Assembly: GCF_000147715.2 (NCBI RefSeq)
Contig: NC_017934.1
Coordinates: 1,488,001 to 1,552,000 of the forward strand
Origin: Mesotoga prima MesG1.Ag.4.2
Lineage (GTDB): Bacteria > Thermotogota > Thermotogae > Petrotogales > Kosmotogaceae
Direction of reading: 5' to 3'
Length of the DNA stretch: 64,000 nucleotides
The notes under the pieces were generated by a model. It did no database searches. It saw nothing but the letters and a program-made list of their open reading frames with translations, and had not been told where the DNA came from. The position numbers were made by a program, and so were the translations under genes. The first letter of the stretch is position 1, and the number at the start of each line of letters is the position of its first letter. This document shows positions 1-8,110 of the stretch, piece by piece.

Positions 1-338
1 TCAGGAAACCTGTACTCGGCCTCATGAAAGGCAATGAACTTTCTCCGCGATTGCCAAAGAATATCAAAGACCTTTCTGTAAAGGTTATACAGCTTCTCTT
101 CTACAGTGTTTCCCATGACCGAAGCAGAGGCGGACTCGAACCTGGTCTTGATATCCTGGACGATTTCTTTGAATACCTGTTCCTTACCAGTGTAATGTCT
201 ATAGAATGCTCCATTTGACAGTCCGCAGGTTCTGCATATGTTCGCAACAGAGGTCATCTCGAAACCAAGGCGACTGAACAGCTCTTCAGCCGCCTCTTTA
301 ATCTGTAGTCTTGTTCTCTCGCTTCGAGAGACCTTCAA
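1..338 (-). CDS. TetR/AcrR family transcriptional regulator (3' end cut by window edge)
   Basis: About 112 codons are visible on the minus strand. The start is a TTG inside the fabG-like stop (TTGA overlap), so the two genes are translationally coupled. The N-terminus carries a TetR helix-turn-helix: a helix containing KEAAEELFSRLGF, then TSVANICRTCGLSNGAFYRHY, then GKEQVFKEI. This order is characteristic of the TetR family. The ligand-binding domain is mostly outside the window. As the last gene of a ketoacyl-synthase/reductase operon it is probably the local regulator, and the 34-bp palindrome in front of the first gene (2144-2177) is a natural candidate operator. The family call is firm; the target is inference. 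Confidence 0.85.
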   Translation of the reverse strand, partial: MKVSRSERTRLQIKEAAEELFSRLGFEMTSVANICRTCGLSNGAFYRHYTGKEQVFKEIVQDIKTRFESASASVMGNTVEEKLYNLYRKVFDILWQSRRKFIAFHEAEYRFP

Positions 339-1081
339 ATTACGAGACCCCCGTCAACGCCAATTACCTGACCGGTCAAATAACTCGACTCATCGGAAAT
401 CAAGAAGAAGTAGACATTCGCAATTTCCTCAGGGAGTCCAATTCTTTTAAGAGGGATCTTCTCTTCAAGTGCCACCAGTATCTTCTCAGGCATTTTCTCA
501 GTCATAGGCGTCTTTATGAAACCCGGTGCCACAGCGTTTACCCTTATCTTCGCGCCCTTTCTTGTCAACTCTTTAGCCCATGTCTTAGTCATTGCAATAA
601 CTCCTCCCTTTGAAGCGGAGTAGTTAGACTGTCCGATATTTCCGTATACGCCGACAATCGATGAAGTATTGACAATCGAACCATAACCCTGATCTATCAT
701 CACTGGAGCAACCGCCTGCGTCATGTTGAAAACACCTTTCAAATTGACGTTGATAACCAGGTCCCAATCTTCTTCGGACATTCTCTGAATCAGAGCGTCT
801 CTAGTCACTCCAGCATTATTGATAAGCCCATCGATGCGGCCGAATTCGCTTTTGATTTCACCTATAAGTTCAGTTATTGCAGGCCTATCCGTCACGTTGA
901 GTCTCTTCGGAATTACCTTGCCCGGAAGCTCGGAAAATTCCTTCTTCAGATTATCCAATCCTTCGACGTCCATATCGCAGGCGTAGACAATCGCTCCTTC
1001 GCGGGCAAACTTTTCGACTGCCGCTTTACCCAGTCCACTTGCGCCACCAGTTATGATGACGACTTTACCTTCCATTCTCAC
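335..1081 (-). CDS. SDR-family oxidoreductase, 3-oxoacyl-ACP reductase-like
   Basis: Classical short-chain dehydrogenase of 248 aa. Visible motifs are the dinucleotide-binding TGGASGLG (residues 11-18), the structural NNAG (88-91), and the catalytic triad Ser in NTSSIVG (about 141), Tyr154 and Lys158 in YSASK. The FabG group reduces 3-oxoacyl-ACP or 3-oxoacyl-CoA with NADPH, and many members have drifted to other carbonyl substrates. GTG at 1081 is chosen because AGGAGG lies 7 nt upstream; ATG at 1075 is possible and the longer frame from 1108 has no ribosome site. It overlaps the upstream ketoacyl synthase by a few codons and the downstream tetR by 4 nt, so the three form one operon. Confidence 0.85.
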   Translation of the reverse strand: MRMEGKVVIITGGASGLGKAAVEKFAREGAIVYACDMDVEGLDNLKKEFSELPGKVIPKRLNVTDRPAITELIGEIKSEFGRIDGLINNAGVTRDALIQRMSEEDWDLVINVNLKGVFNMTQAVAPVMIDQGYGSIVNTSSIVGVYGNIGQSNYSASKGGVIAMTKTWAKELTRKGAKIRVNAVAPGFIKTPMTEKMPEKILVALEEKIPLKRIGLPEEIANVYFFLISDESSYLTGQVIGVDGGLVI

Positions 1082-1092
1082 CTTTTCGCCTC

Positions 1093-2115
1093 CTAATTCT
1101 TGCCCCATTTTACTGTCGTCGCTGCCCAGACGAAGCCCAATCCGGCACCAACCATTACAACCACGTCACCATCTTTAATCTTTCCCTCCATCAAACCTAA
1201 TTCTATCGAGAGAATCTGATCATTCTGCCCAAGATGGCCGTAGTAATCAAGGTAAGTACTCTGATTTTCCTTTAGCCCGAGCTCTTCAAGAACTGCAAAA
1301 TGAGCCGATCTTTTGAAATGCAAAATAGCTAAATAATCGATATCGCTTTCGGAGAAGCCACTCTTTCTGAGTGACTCTCTAATCACCCAGTAGAAATTAG
1401 GCATTGTAGTCTCTCCGAGGCGTTTCTTGAACTCTGCAGTATCTCCCTGGACGGAGAAATGATAGTTCCGCGTATCTTCGGGGGTCATAGGCCACTTCTT
1501 TGTCCCGCCGACAGGGACAACACACAACTCTGAAAATGATCCGTCACCCTTAAAGGCCGAAGATAGGACGACGTTTTCATTATGGCCTTTCTTAAGAACT
1601 ACAGCGGCCCCGCTGGCTCCTACATCAAGCATGAATGATGTTGATGGTTCAGAAAGATCCATAAGATCCACATTTCTATAGCCGCTCACTAGCAGAACAG
1701 TATTGACATCGTCTCTAGCGATCATGAGACTCTTTGCCACGTCAATGCCGGCCATCATAGATCCACACATGGCTTCCATATCGAAAGACCAGGCGTTTAC
1801 AGCACCGATTTCGTCTGCAACCTTCAATCCGGCCAGCCAGCAAGGGTAATCTTTATGCTGAGCGCCGTTCCAGATTAACAGATCAATGTCTTTGGGATCT
1901 ATCCTGGCATTCTCAAGAGCTTTCCGTGCCGCTTTTATTCCCAAATTACTTGTGGTTTCACCGGGACCTGGAACCAGTCTTCTCTTCACTCCAAATTTCA
2001 GTTCGATTACCTCTTGCGGAATGCCTGTGGAATCAGCAATTTCCTCTGGAGTCATGAAGGTCTCAGGTATGTATGTCCCGATCCCCGCTATTCCAATTAT
2101 TGGAACTGAACTCAC
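1093..2115 (-). CDS. 3-oxoacyl-ACP synthase III-like (KAS III) condensing enzyme
   Basis: Thiolase-fold condensing enzyme, 340 aa, close to the usual FabH length. The nucleophile is Cys117 in EAMCGSMMAG and a second catalytic His is at about 266 in ILHFKRSAH. The third element, normally Asn after a Tyr-Gly, reads YYGHLGQND, so a His stands where FabH has Asn; substrate or chemistry may differ from fatty-acid initiation. GTG at 2115 is preferred because AAGGGGTGAT lies just upstream; the longer ATG start at 2145 would lie inside the 34-bp palindrome. It heads a KAS-SDR-TetR operon. It could act in a dedicated acyl-CoA or ketone-forming reaction rather than core lipid synthesis. Confidence 0.8.
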   Translation of the reverse strand: MSSVPIIGIAGIGTYIPETFMTPEEIADSTGIPQEVIELKFGVKRRLVPGPGETTSNLGIKAARKALENARIDPKDIDLLIWNGAQHKDYPCWLAGLKVADEIGAVNAWSFDMEAMCGSMMAGIDVAKSLMIARDDVNTVLLVSGYRNVDLMDLSEPSTSFMLDVGASGAAVVLKKGHNENVVLSSAFKGDGSFSELCVVPVGGTKKWPMTPEDTRNYHFSVQGDTAEFKKRLGETTMPNFYWVIRESLRKSGFSESDIDYLAILHFKRSAHFAVLEELGLKENQSTYLDYYGHLGQNDQILSIELGLMEGKIKDGDVVVMVGAGLGFVWAATTVKWGKN

Positions 2116-2143
2116 CAAGATCACCCCTTGTGGCTTGCGTGTC

Positions 2144-2177
2144 ATGATTCATCTCTCATATATGAAAGATGAATCAT
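2144..2177. promoter_or_regulatory. 34-bp palindrome, candidate TetR operator
   Basis: The arms ATGATTCATCT (2144-2154) and AGATGAATCAT (2167-2177) are perfect reverse complements. The 12-nt centre is itself nearly palindromic around CATATATG. It sits between the likely promoter and the GTG start of the ketoacyl-synthase gene, whose operon ends in a tetR-type gene. That position and symmetry fit a repressor-binding site; a role as an RNA hairpin in the leader is the alternative. Confidence 0.6.
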
Positions 2178-2187
2178 CTCTCACTTT

Positions 2188-2223
2188 CACAATACACTAA
2201 ACTGATCCGGTTGGTAAATTCAA
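2188..2223 (-). promoter_or_regulatory. Probable promoter of the ketoacyl-synthase operon
   Basis: Reading the minus strand, TTTACC is followed after 18 nt by TATTGT, matching four of six bases in each sigma-70-type box. It lies directly upstream of the 34-bp palindrome. The match is moderate only. Confidence 0.35.
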
Positions 2224-2287
2224 TTAAAGTAGTTTATTGATGATTATCGACGAAAGAAGATGAATAACTACCAAATCGTCCCTTTTT

Positions 2288-3097
2288 CTAACAATTCTTA
2301 AGTACGAACCCGATGATTGCTGTCATGAATTCTCCTGGTTTTTCGAGGAAAGCTCCGTGACCGGCATCTTTTATGACAAGAAATTCCGAATTTCTGACTC
2401 TTTCATGAATTGCTTTCATCTCTTCTATCGGTGTAATGATGTCTCGATCGGCACCAAGTAGCAGAGTCGGGCACTGAATCTTGTCAAGTTCTTCCAAAAC
2501 ATTGAAATCGGGATTTGAAGAAATAAGCCTTATGAACCCTTCAAACCATTCTCCGTTGAGTGTCGATTTGAACATCTTCTGTCTTTCTTTTAGCCACTGC
2601 AGATTACGATTGTAGAAGAAATCTGAATAGATGAAGGGTATTGCCAGCTTGAAGAACCGCTCTCCATCTTTAAGTTCTGCAGCTTCTTTCCACGCTTCGC
2701 CAAGTTCTGCAAGGTATGGAGAAATTCGGGCGGGAGTATTGGCGAGTACTAGAGAATTTACTCTCTCCGGTCTCTTTATTGCTAACATTTCTGCCACCTG
2801 GCCTCCATAGGAGAGACCAACTACGTTTGCGCTAGAAATCTCAAGCGCATCGATCAGGTCGGTTAGATCGTCAACGTGGATGGAGATGTGATACTGTGAA
2901 TCCTTTCTTTCAGATCGGCCCTGATCTCTGAAATCCATCAGAATCAATCTGAAGTGCCTTGAAAAGTGGGGAACAAATCCTGCCCACGAGGGGACCGACA
3001 TCATAATTCCGTTGAGAATAACAACAGGTGGGTTAGATTGATCTCCGTGTACTTCGTAATAGATTTGAGTTCCGTCGCTAGTTCTGAGCAGTGCCAT
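2288..3097 (-). CDS. Alpha/beta-fold hydrolase
   Basis: 269-aa soluble alpha/beta hydrolase of the 3-oxoadipate-enol-lactonase/haloperoxidase-like type. The nucleophile elbow is GLSYGG with Ser96. The acid is in GADRDIITP (about 217-219) and the base is His247 in DAGHGAF. An oxyanion-side motif LNGI is near residue 28. The ATG at 3097 has GGAGGTGA upstream. It is separated by about 170 nt from the KAS operon on the same strand and transcribed divergently from the SIS gene. Such enzymes hydrolyse esters, lactones or C-C bonds; the substrate cannot be read from sequence. Confidence 0.85.
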   Translation of the reverse strand: MALLRTSDGTQIYYEVHGDQSNPPVVILNGIMMSVPSWAGFVPHFSRHFRLILMDFRDQGRSERKDSQYHISIHVDDLTDLIDALEISSANVVGLSYGGQVAEMLAIKRPERVNSLVLANTPARISPYLAELGEAWKEAAELKDGERFFKLAIPFIYSDFFYNRNLQWLKERQKMFKSTLNGEWFEGFIRLISSNPDFNVLEELDKIQCPTLLLGADRDIITPIEEMKAIHERVRNSEFLVIKDAGHGAFLEKPGEFMTAIIGFVLKNC

Positions 3098-3207
3098 AAA
3101 TTCACCTCCATCCTTATTATTGCATCGATTTCACTGATTAGTCAAAACCAATCTTTGATGATAGACTTTAAAGTGAATGACACCCCTGGACCGATAGATC
3201 ATCGAAT

Positions 3208-4236
3208 TTGTCTCACGAAAGGATGAATGATTTGTCAAAATTTCTGGAAGATATGCTTGAGCAATCAGAAGCAGTAAGAACCATTATTTCCACATCTGAC
3301 GTCGTCTTTGAGAAAGCGAAGTCTCTAAACTTTGAAAGAGTCCTGTTCACAGGCATGGGAGCTTCTCTTCATGCTTCAGAGGTTGCGGCTTCATTTCTAA
3401 GATACTCTGGCATCGACGCAGAAAGCTTCGAGATGTCGGAGATCATAACTTACTCATCCCAAGAACTGCTAAAAAGATACTCAACAATCTTTCTCATCAG
3501 TCAGTCAGGAGAAAGCGCAGAACTAATCCGATTCATCGAAGAAAACAAAGCGCTTCTGCCTTCTATGACACTTGTAACCAACAACGAAAAGAGCAGCGCG
3601 GCAAAGGCTTTCCCTGATGAAAGAGTATTTCCGCTTTTCGCGGGCAATGAGAGATCTATGGGTGCAACAAAAACCTTCGTGAATAGCATTGTCTTAACTC
3701 TGATGATTTCAGCCTTCAGAACCGCAAGAAGATTGAACTTTTCTGACCTGCCCACAAGAATGGACGAAGCTTTGTCGCATGATTTATCATGGCTTGCAGC
3801 TATGTTATCTGAGAAAAGGGAGAGGATTCTCGTTGCCAGGGGTTTTGGTATAGGTGTTGGAAAGATGGCGAGGCTAATGTTTGCTGAAGTTGCCAAGCTA
3901 AGTCTCATATTCTATTCGGGAGCCTCTTTCAGACACGGTCCCGTCGACTTGCTTGCAGACAAGCCCGTTGTAATCACCATGAATCCCAAGGGAGAGACTT
4001 ACGACCTAATGCAGGAACTCCACAATGACATTTACGACAAATGCGATTTGATTACCCTAACGAATTCGAGAGAGGGGAATGTGAAATCAATATACGTTTC
4101 CGATGGCCTGGAAGAAGTCCTTGCTTTCATTCCCATGATGAATCTTCTTCAGAAAACCGCTGAAGAAATCGCCAGAAATAGGGGATTCGATCCCGGCTCA
4201 GGTGTATTTGGAACAAAGGTGACCACCAAAGAATAA
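3208..4236 (+). CDS. SIS-domain sugar-phosphate isomerase/deaminase-like protein
   Basis: 342 aa with two SIS (sugar isomerase) domains, the architecture of the GlmS isomerase half and of AgaS/FrlB-type aminosugar-phosphate enzymes. The first domain shows TGMGASLHASEVAASFLR and ISQSGESAE (phosphosugar binding); the second shows ARGFGIGVG, LMFAEVAKLS and the FRHGPVDLL stretch typical of GlmS relatives. No glutaminase domain is present, so it probably isomerises or deaminates an amino-sugar phosphate or deglycates a glycated amine. The start is uncertain: ATG 3208 has no ribosome site, ATG 3223 lies immediately after GAAAGG, and TTG 3232 has AAAGGATGA upstream. It appears to be monocistronic. 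Confidence 0.75.
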   Translation: MSHERMNDLSKFLEDMLEQSEAVRTIISTSDVVFEKAKSLNFERVLFTGMGASLHASEVAASFLRYSGIDAESFEMSEIITYSSQELLKRYSTIFLISQSGESAELIRFIEENKALLPSMTLVTNNEKSSAAKAFPDERVFPLFAGNERSMGATKTFVNSIVLTLMISAFRTARRLNFSDLPTRMDEALSHDLSWLAAMLSEKRERILVARGFGIGVGKMARLMFAEVAKLSLIFYSGASFRHGPVDLLADKPVVITMNPKGETYDLMQELHNDIYDKCDLITLTNSREGNVKSIYVSDGLEEVLAFIPMMNLLQKTAEEIARNRGFDPGSGVFGTKVTTKE

Positions 4237-4437
4237 TCAAAATGCTTTGAAAGCAAAAACAACTTCTTTGGAAGTGGCCTTGAAGATTTACGACCTTACT
4301 GGAGCTTGGGACTGCTCAAGGGAAAAAACTTATACCGGTTCTTCCGTTTAGTTGGTACCTGTAGGGTTCTATCTACGAACTGCAGCTGCCCTTATATCTG
4401 ATGCCTGTAATAACCTGCATGGCTTCAACCAAAATCC

Positions 4438-5109
4438 TCACAAAAAGGTTGTGCTTATCAAGCCCACCAACGGATGAATCTGAACAACTTCAATTTCGTT
4501 CGCACCTGAATGCTGGAAAACTTCTTTCATAAATGAAATGCTCGCCGGGTGATCTAATTCGTTGTCGTCGAAATAAACTTCGTCCCACGCATCCCTGTGC
4601 TTTCCAGGATCGTCGAACCACATAATATCACCAACAACGATCCTACCGGGCCTCTTCAAAATCTGCGTAAGCTTCGAAATCGCTTCCATCTTCATCGGAT
4701 CTGTAAGATGGTGAAGAGAATAGATGGCTACAACCTTGTTTATGTTCATTCTTGATAGGTTCACTTCTTCGCACGGGTTCTCGAAGGAGCCCCTAAAGAA
4801 TTCGACGTTCTCAACACCCGCGCTGGCAATATTTGATCTTGCATCTTCTAACATCCTTCTGCTAATGTCAATGCCTATCACTTTTCTGCAGTAAGGACTG
4901 GCGGCCACGGCCCACCTTCCTCTGCCGGTTCCGATATCAAGTAATGTATCTCCGGAATCAAGATCAAGATAATCAAGTGCGAGCGCACCAACCATTGCGA
5001 TGATATCACCTTTGAACGGATCAATATCTGCAATCGGAGAGGCCTCGGGAAGATTGTCAAATTCTTGCTCAAGTTTTCCACGATCGTAATGCTGCTTCAA
5101 ATGACTCAC
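4438..5109 (-). CDS. Class I SAM-dependent methyltransferase
   Basis: 223 aa. Motif I is LLDIGTGRGRWA (about residues 56-67), followed by the acidic end of beta-2 in VIGIDIS and the motif-IV-like region VVAIYSLHHLTD, then a post-motif GRIVVGDIMWFDD. This is the Rossmann-like UbiE/Methyltransf_11 pattern. The ATG at 5109 has GAGGTGA at good spacing. It is probably monocistronic; a roughly 200-nt non-coding stretch separates it from the convergent SIS gene. The acceptor substrate is unknown, and neighbours do not suggest one. Confidence 0.8.
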   Translation of the reverse strand: MSHLKQHYDRGKLEQEFDNLPEASPIADIDPFKGDIIAMVGALALDYLDLDSGDTLLDIGTGRGRWAVAASPYCRKVIGIDISRRMLEDARSNIASAGVENVEFFRGSFENPCEEVNLSRMNINKVVAIYSLHHLTDPMKMEAISKLTQILKRPGRIVVGDIMWFDDPGKHRDAWDEVYFDDNELDHPASISFMKEVFQHSGANEIEVVQIHPLVGLISTTFL

Positions 5110-5179
5110 CTCGTAACTCTACCTTATCATCTAGATTATACTCCAGGCAACAGTGCAATATGACTGAAATCCGAATCAG

Positions 5180-6154
5180 TCAGCAGATCTGAATCTCTTG
5201 GCCTTCTCTGAAGCTCTTGTAAGCAGCATCAACGACTTTGAGAGCCTCAAGTCCATCTTCTCCTCTTGTGAAAGGATCCTTCCCTGACCTAAGAACCTCA
5301 ACAAAATCCTCAATCAAAAGGCAATCAAAGTTGTCACCATAAGCTTCCCATCGACTACCCTTTTCGTTGGAATAGACCTCGATCTTTGAGTTGAAGACAT
5401 CCAGGAAGAGCGTTCCCTCAGTTCCGACTATGTGAAGAGTTACGTCTCCCCAGTAAGGATGGGTCTTTGGTCTCGACCAGCTGCAGTCGAGTGTCATGTA
5501 CTGGCCAGTCGAAAGTCTGAACATCTCCAGTCCACAGTCTTCGACCGGTATGTCATGTATAAGGGTACCGTAAGTTGCGTAAACCTGTGTGAATTCGCAG
5601 TCAAGAAGCCATCTCACTATATCCACCACGTGCACGGTGTGATCCATAACGGCACCGCCACCGCCCAGCACCGGGTCTATGAACCAGCCGCCCGGCATTC
5701 TCCCGTGGTTTGTTCCCACCAGACTCACCACTTCGCCCAGCAGACCGCCCGCGATGATCTCTCTGGCCTTTCTCACGGAGGCACTGTACCTGACCGGGAA
5801 GGCTATTTGAAGCTTCACATTGTTCTCGCGGCAAATCTCAATCATCGCCTCCGCGTCTTCTACCGTTGTCGCGATCGGCTTTTCGCAGAGAATGTGTTTT
5901 CCGGCTCCGGCAGCGATCTCGACGAACTCCCTGTGGGTAGAGTTCTCGCTCGTTACTATCACACCGTCGCTCCGAGCGACGAGTTCTTCTGGCTTTTCAC
6001 AGGGCTTTATGCCCAGGTGTTTGCAAGCTTTGTTCATCCTGGATCTGTCCTCATCGTAAAGCCCCGCTATCTCGATATCATTCATTCTCTTCAAGGCTCT
6101 CACATAGCTGTAACCGTGCATATGTGCAATACCTAGGATCGCGATTTTCGTCAT
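5180..6154 (-). CDS. Gfo/Idh/MocA family NAD(P)-dependent oxidoreductase (distal copy)
   Basis: 324 aa. The N-terminal Rossmann fold begins IAILGIAHMHG and the family's signature EKP is at residues 91-93 (LCEKPIATT). The C-terminal substrate domain holds GGGGAVMDHTVHVVDIVRW, where the Asp and His are the usual catalytic pair. These enzymes oxidise or epimerise sugars, inositols or sugar phosphates. Its start lies one base after the stop of the second Gfo/Idh/MocA gene, so both are co-translated, together with the PHP-phosphatase remnant upstream. The substrate is probably a carbohydrate but cannot be named. Confidence 0.88.
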   Translation of the reverse strand: MTKIAILGIAHMHGYSYVRALKRMNDIEIAGLYDEDRSRMNKACKHLGIKPCEKPEELVARSDGVIVTSENSTHREFVEIAAGAGKHILCEKPIATTVEDAEAMIEICRENNVKLQIAFPVRYSASVRKAREIIAGGLLGEVVSLVGTNHGRMPGGWFIDPVLGGGGAVMDHTVHVVDIVRWLLDCEFTQVYATYGTLIHDIPVEDCGLEMFRLSTGQYMTLDCSWSRPKTHPYWGDVTLHIVGTEGTLFLDVFNSKIEVYSNEKGSRWEAYGDNFDCLLIEDFVEVLRSGKDPFTRGEDGLEALKVVDAAYKSFREGQEIQIC

Positions 6155-6155
6155 C

Positions 6156-7166
6156 TCAAAACACCTCCGAAAGCTCGACCGATCTGTGCAGTTTTGCAGA
6201 CATGTTGGCCGCCAGCGCGACTCTCAACGATTCTATGGCCTCTTGCCCGTTAACGGGGACTTCTCTGTCTTTCTCTACTGAGAGTATGAAGGACTTCAAT
6301 TCTTCGGTGTACGGATCAAAATAGGCCGGATTCTCCTGCAAGTATCTCGGCTTTCCATCGATCGAAGTTTGCAGACGAAGCATCGTCTCTCTCTCGTAGC
6401 TGTTGGTTATCATTCCCTTAGTGCCGACAAATTCGTAGAACGTTCCAAAATTAACAGGCATCCCGGCCGGTTCGGCCCAGCTGCCTTCGATGTGTGCCAG
6501 GGCGCCGGATTCGAACCTCAGAATCGCCATGCCATGGTCGAAAGAGTTTTTCTTCCTCTCCGAGCTCAGCGTTACTGACCTCGCTTCGACGGTTTTCACG
6601 GGGCCCAGCAGTTTTCTGAGAAAGTCGAAATCGTGTATTGAGAGATCTACGAAGACGCCCCCGCTCTTTGTAATATCGGCGAACCAGTTGTCTATACCGT
6701 GAGAGGGAAATGAACCTCCCCTGTAAAGCCTTGCCATTACAATTTCACCCACGTCTCCGGCGGCAGCAAGTTCCTTAACTCTTATATACTGCGGAAAGAA
6801 GCGTACAACGTGGCCCACCATGAATTTCCTTCCGCTCTTCTTGGCCGCCCTGTCCATTGCCCTTGCGTCTTCAAGAGTTAGCGCCACGGGCTTTTCGCAG
6901 AAGACGTGCTTGCCGGCCTTGAGCGCCCTGACGGCAAGTTCCCTGTGCGTGAATGTCGGCGTGCAGATACCTACAATGTCTACACTGCTGTTTTCCAGAA
7001 CCTCCTCAAAGCTGGCGACGGTCGCTCCGTATTTTTCTGAGATCGCCTTTGCCCTGCTTTCGATTGGATCGACTATCCAGAGGGAATTTCTTTGATCGAT
7101 GGCCCTGTAGGCCCTCGCGTGGACGTTTCCCATCATCCCCGCTCCAAGTATCGCTATCGAATGCAT
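6156..7166 (-). CDS. Gfo/Idh/MocA family NAD(P)-dependent oxidoreductase (proximal copy)
   Basis: 336 aa. The nucleotide-binding start is IAILGAGMMGNVHARAY, the lysine motif CEKPVALT is at about residues 90-97, and the catalytic region is GGVFVDLSIHDFDFLR. The ATG at 7166 is selected because AAAGGAGG stands a few bases upstream; the longer frame from 7226 is not supported. The start codon overlaps the end of the PHP gene, and the stop is one nucleotide from the next dehydrogenase. Two non-identical paralogues in tandem suggest successive oxidation steps or a heteromeric enzyme in a sugar or inositol route. Confidence 0.88.
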   Translation of the reverse strand: MHSIAILGAGMMGNVHARAYRAIDQRNSLWIVDPIESRAKAISEKYGATVASFEEVLENSSVDIVGICTPTFTHRELAVRALKAGKHVFCEKPVALTLEDARAMDRAAKKSGRKFMVGHVVRFFPQYIRVKELAAAGDVGEIVMARLYRGGSFPSHGIDNWFADITKSGGVFVDLSIHDFDFLRKLLGPVKTVEARSVTLSSERKKNSFDHGMAILRFESGALAHIEGSWAEPAGMPVNFGTFYEFVGTKGMITNSYERETMLRLQTSIDGKPRYLQENPAYFDPYTEELKSFILSVEKDREVPVNGQEAIESLRVALAANMSAKLHRSVELSEVF

Positions 7167-7949
7167 CTCGCTCCTCCTTTTCTCTCTTCCGGTTTGAATA
7201 TGTCGGCTTCGTTCAATCCGATGCAATTCAACACTCTGGTTATGAACTCTCTCTTCAAAAGCTGTTCCGGACCGTGCGAATCGGTCCCGTAAGAGAACCG
7301 CACGCCCCTGCGCCGGAGGAGATCGATCACCTCAAGCCTGGGCGATGCGGACATTTCGTGAATCTCCACGGCCACGCCGCTCTTTACGAGGGCCGGACCT
7401 ATCGAGGCGTACCAGTCGAGGGCGAGATACTTCGCGGCGTAGTAACGCTCGATCTCGCGCCTTTCATCGAAGGGCTGCTCGCTCCAAGAGGCGTCAGGAA
7501 GGGTATCCCTCGACATGGCCGAGAACCTGAAAGCCTCCCTTTTCTATTCCGCGCTCTATGTAAGTCCTGTACTCTCTCCAGTAGTCGGATTCGCTCTTAT
7601 GCCTCCAGTTTACCCTGTGCACGCTGGCGATCAAGAAATCGAAGGGCGGTACCTTCGCCGGAAGCATCAAGCCGTCCGGTCCCAACCCCGTTTCGCCGCC
7701 CAGAAGAACCTCTATGCCAGACTTTCTCGCTTTCTCTTTGAACCGGTTGAACAGATCCATATAATGAGCCTCCGACACGGCCACCGAATGGGGCAAGCCC
7801 GTTTCGAAGTGATCGGTTATCCCGCATTTCGACAGACCGGCATTACGCAGCGCTGTCAGAACCTCCTCGAAGGACATCGAACCGTCGGAAAAGACCGTAT
7901 GAAAATCGAAATCAACGCTCATCATCACAGCTCCAGATGTTTTCACCAT
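7154..7949 (-). pseudogene. PHP-domain phosphatase (histidinol-phosphatase-like), frameshifted
   Basis: Two abutting minus-strand frames together make one PHP-domain protein of about 264 aa. The first (7949 to 7494) holds the metal-binding start DFDFHTVFSDGS, GITDHFET, GGETG and SVHRVNW, and ends GHVEGYPS-stop. The second (from about 7516 to 7154) resumes at LPDASWSEQP and carries VEIHEMS and the terminal SYGTDSHGP metal motif. Reading through needs removal of one C in the CCC near 7502, which joins GHVEGY to LPDASW. This is either a real frameshift mutation or a base-calling error; all conserved metal ligands survive. It would be the first gene of the operon with the two Gfo/Idh/MocA dehydrogenases. 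Confidence 0.75.
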
Positions 7950-8110
7950 CGAATTTCCTTTTGCTTTCTATAGAGAGAATCTTCAATGTCATCGGCACGA
8001 TATCAACCAGCTTTGCCGCAGGTATTCTGCAGCGTTTCATCATGCTACCCCAGAAAGCGATCACGGTTCCCTCCTCGCCCTCGGTTCCATGATAGCCGAA
8101 TCCTCCCGTT
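7912..8110 (-). pseudogene. C-terminal remnant of a type I phosphodiesterase / alkaline-phosphatase-superfamily protein
   Basis: About 65 codons of good family signal read TGGFGYHG, EGTVIAFWGSMMKR, IPAAKLVDIVPMTLKILSI and a closing DGENI. In nucleotide-pyrophosphatase/phosphodiesterases this is the C-terminal block (GxHG metal site, 'allfxGpgik', 'vDiaPTil', 'DG'). The rest of the enzyme is absent: the frame runs upstream directly into the CBS-domain remnant at about 8105-8117. Its last codons overlap the PHP gene start. It is interpreted as the stub left by a deletion that fused two genes; an independent function is unlikely. Confidence 0.55.

Noticed and set aside
5432-6136. Long plus-strand open frame opposite the distal Gfo/Idh/MocA gene
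   Set aside because: It is the complement of a clearly conserved dehydrogenase and has no ribosome site or family signal.
6953-7741. 262-codon plus-strand frame over the PHP gene
   Set aside because: Antisense to PHP and dehydrogenase genes; composition is Arg/Ser/Pro-rich as expected for an antisense artefact.
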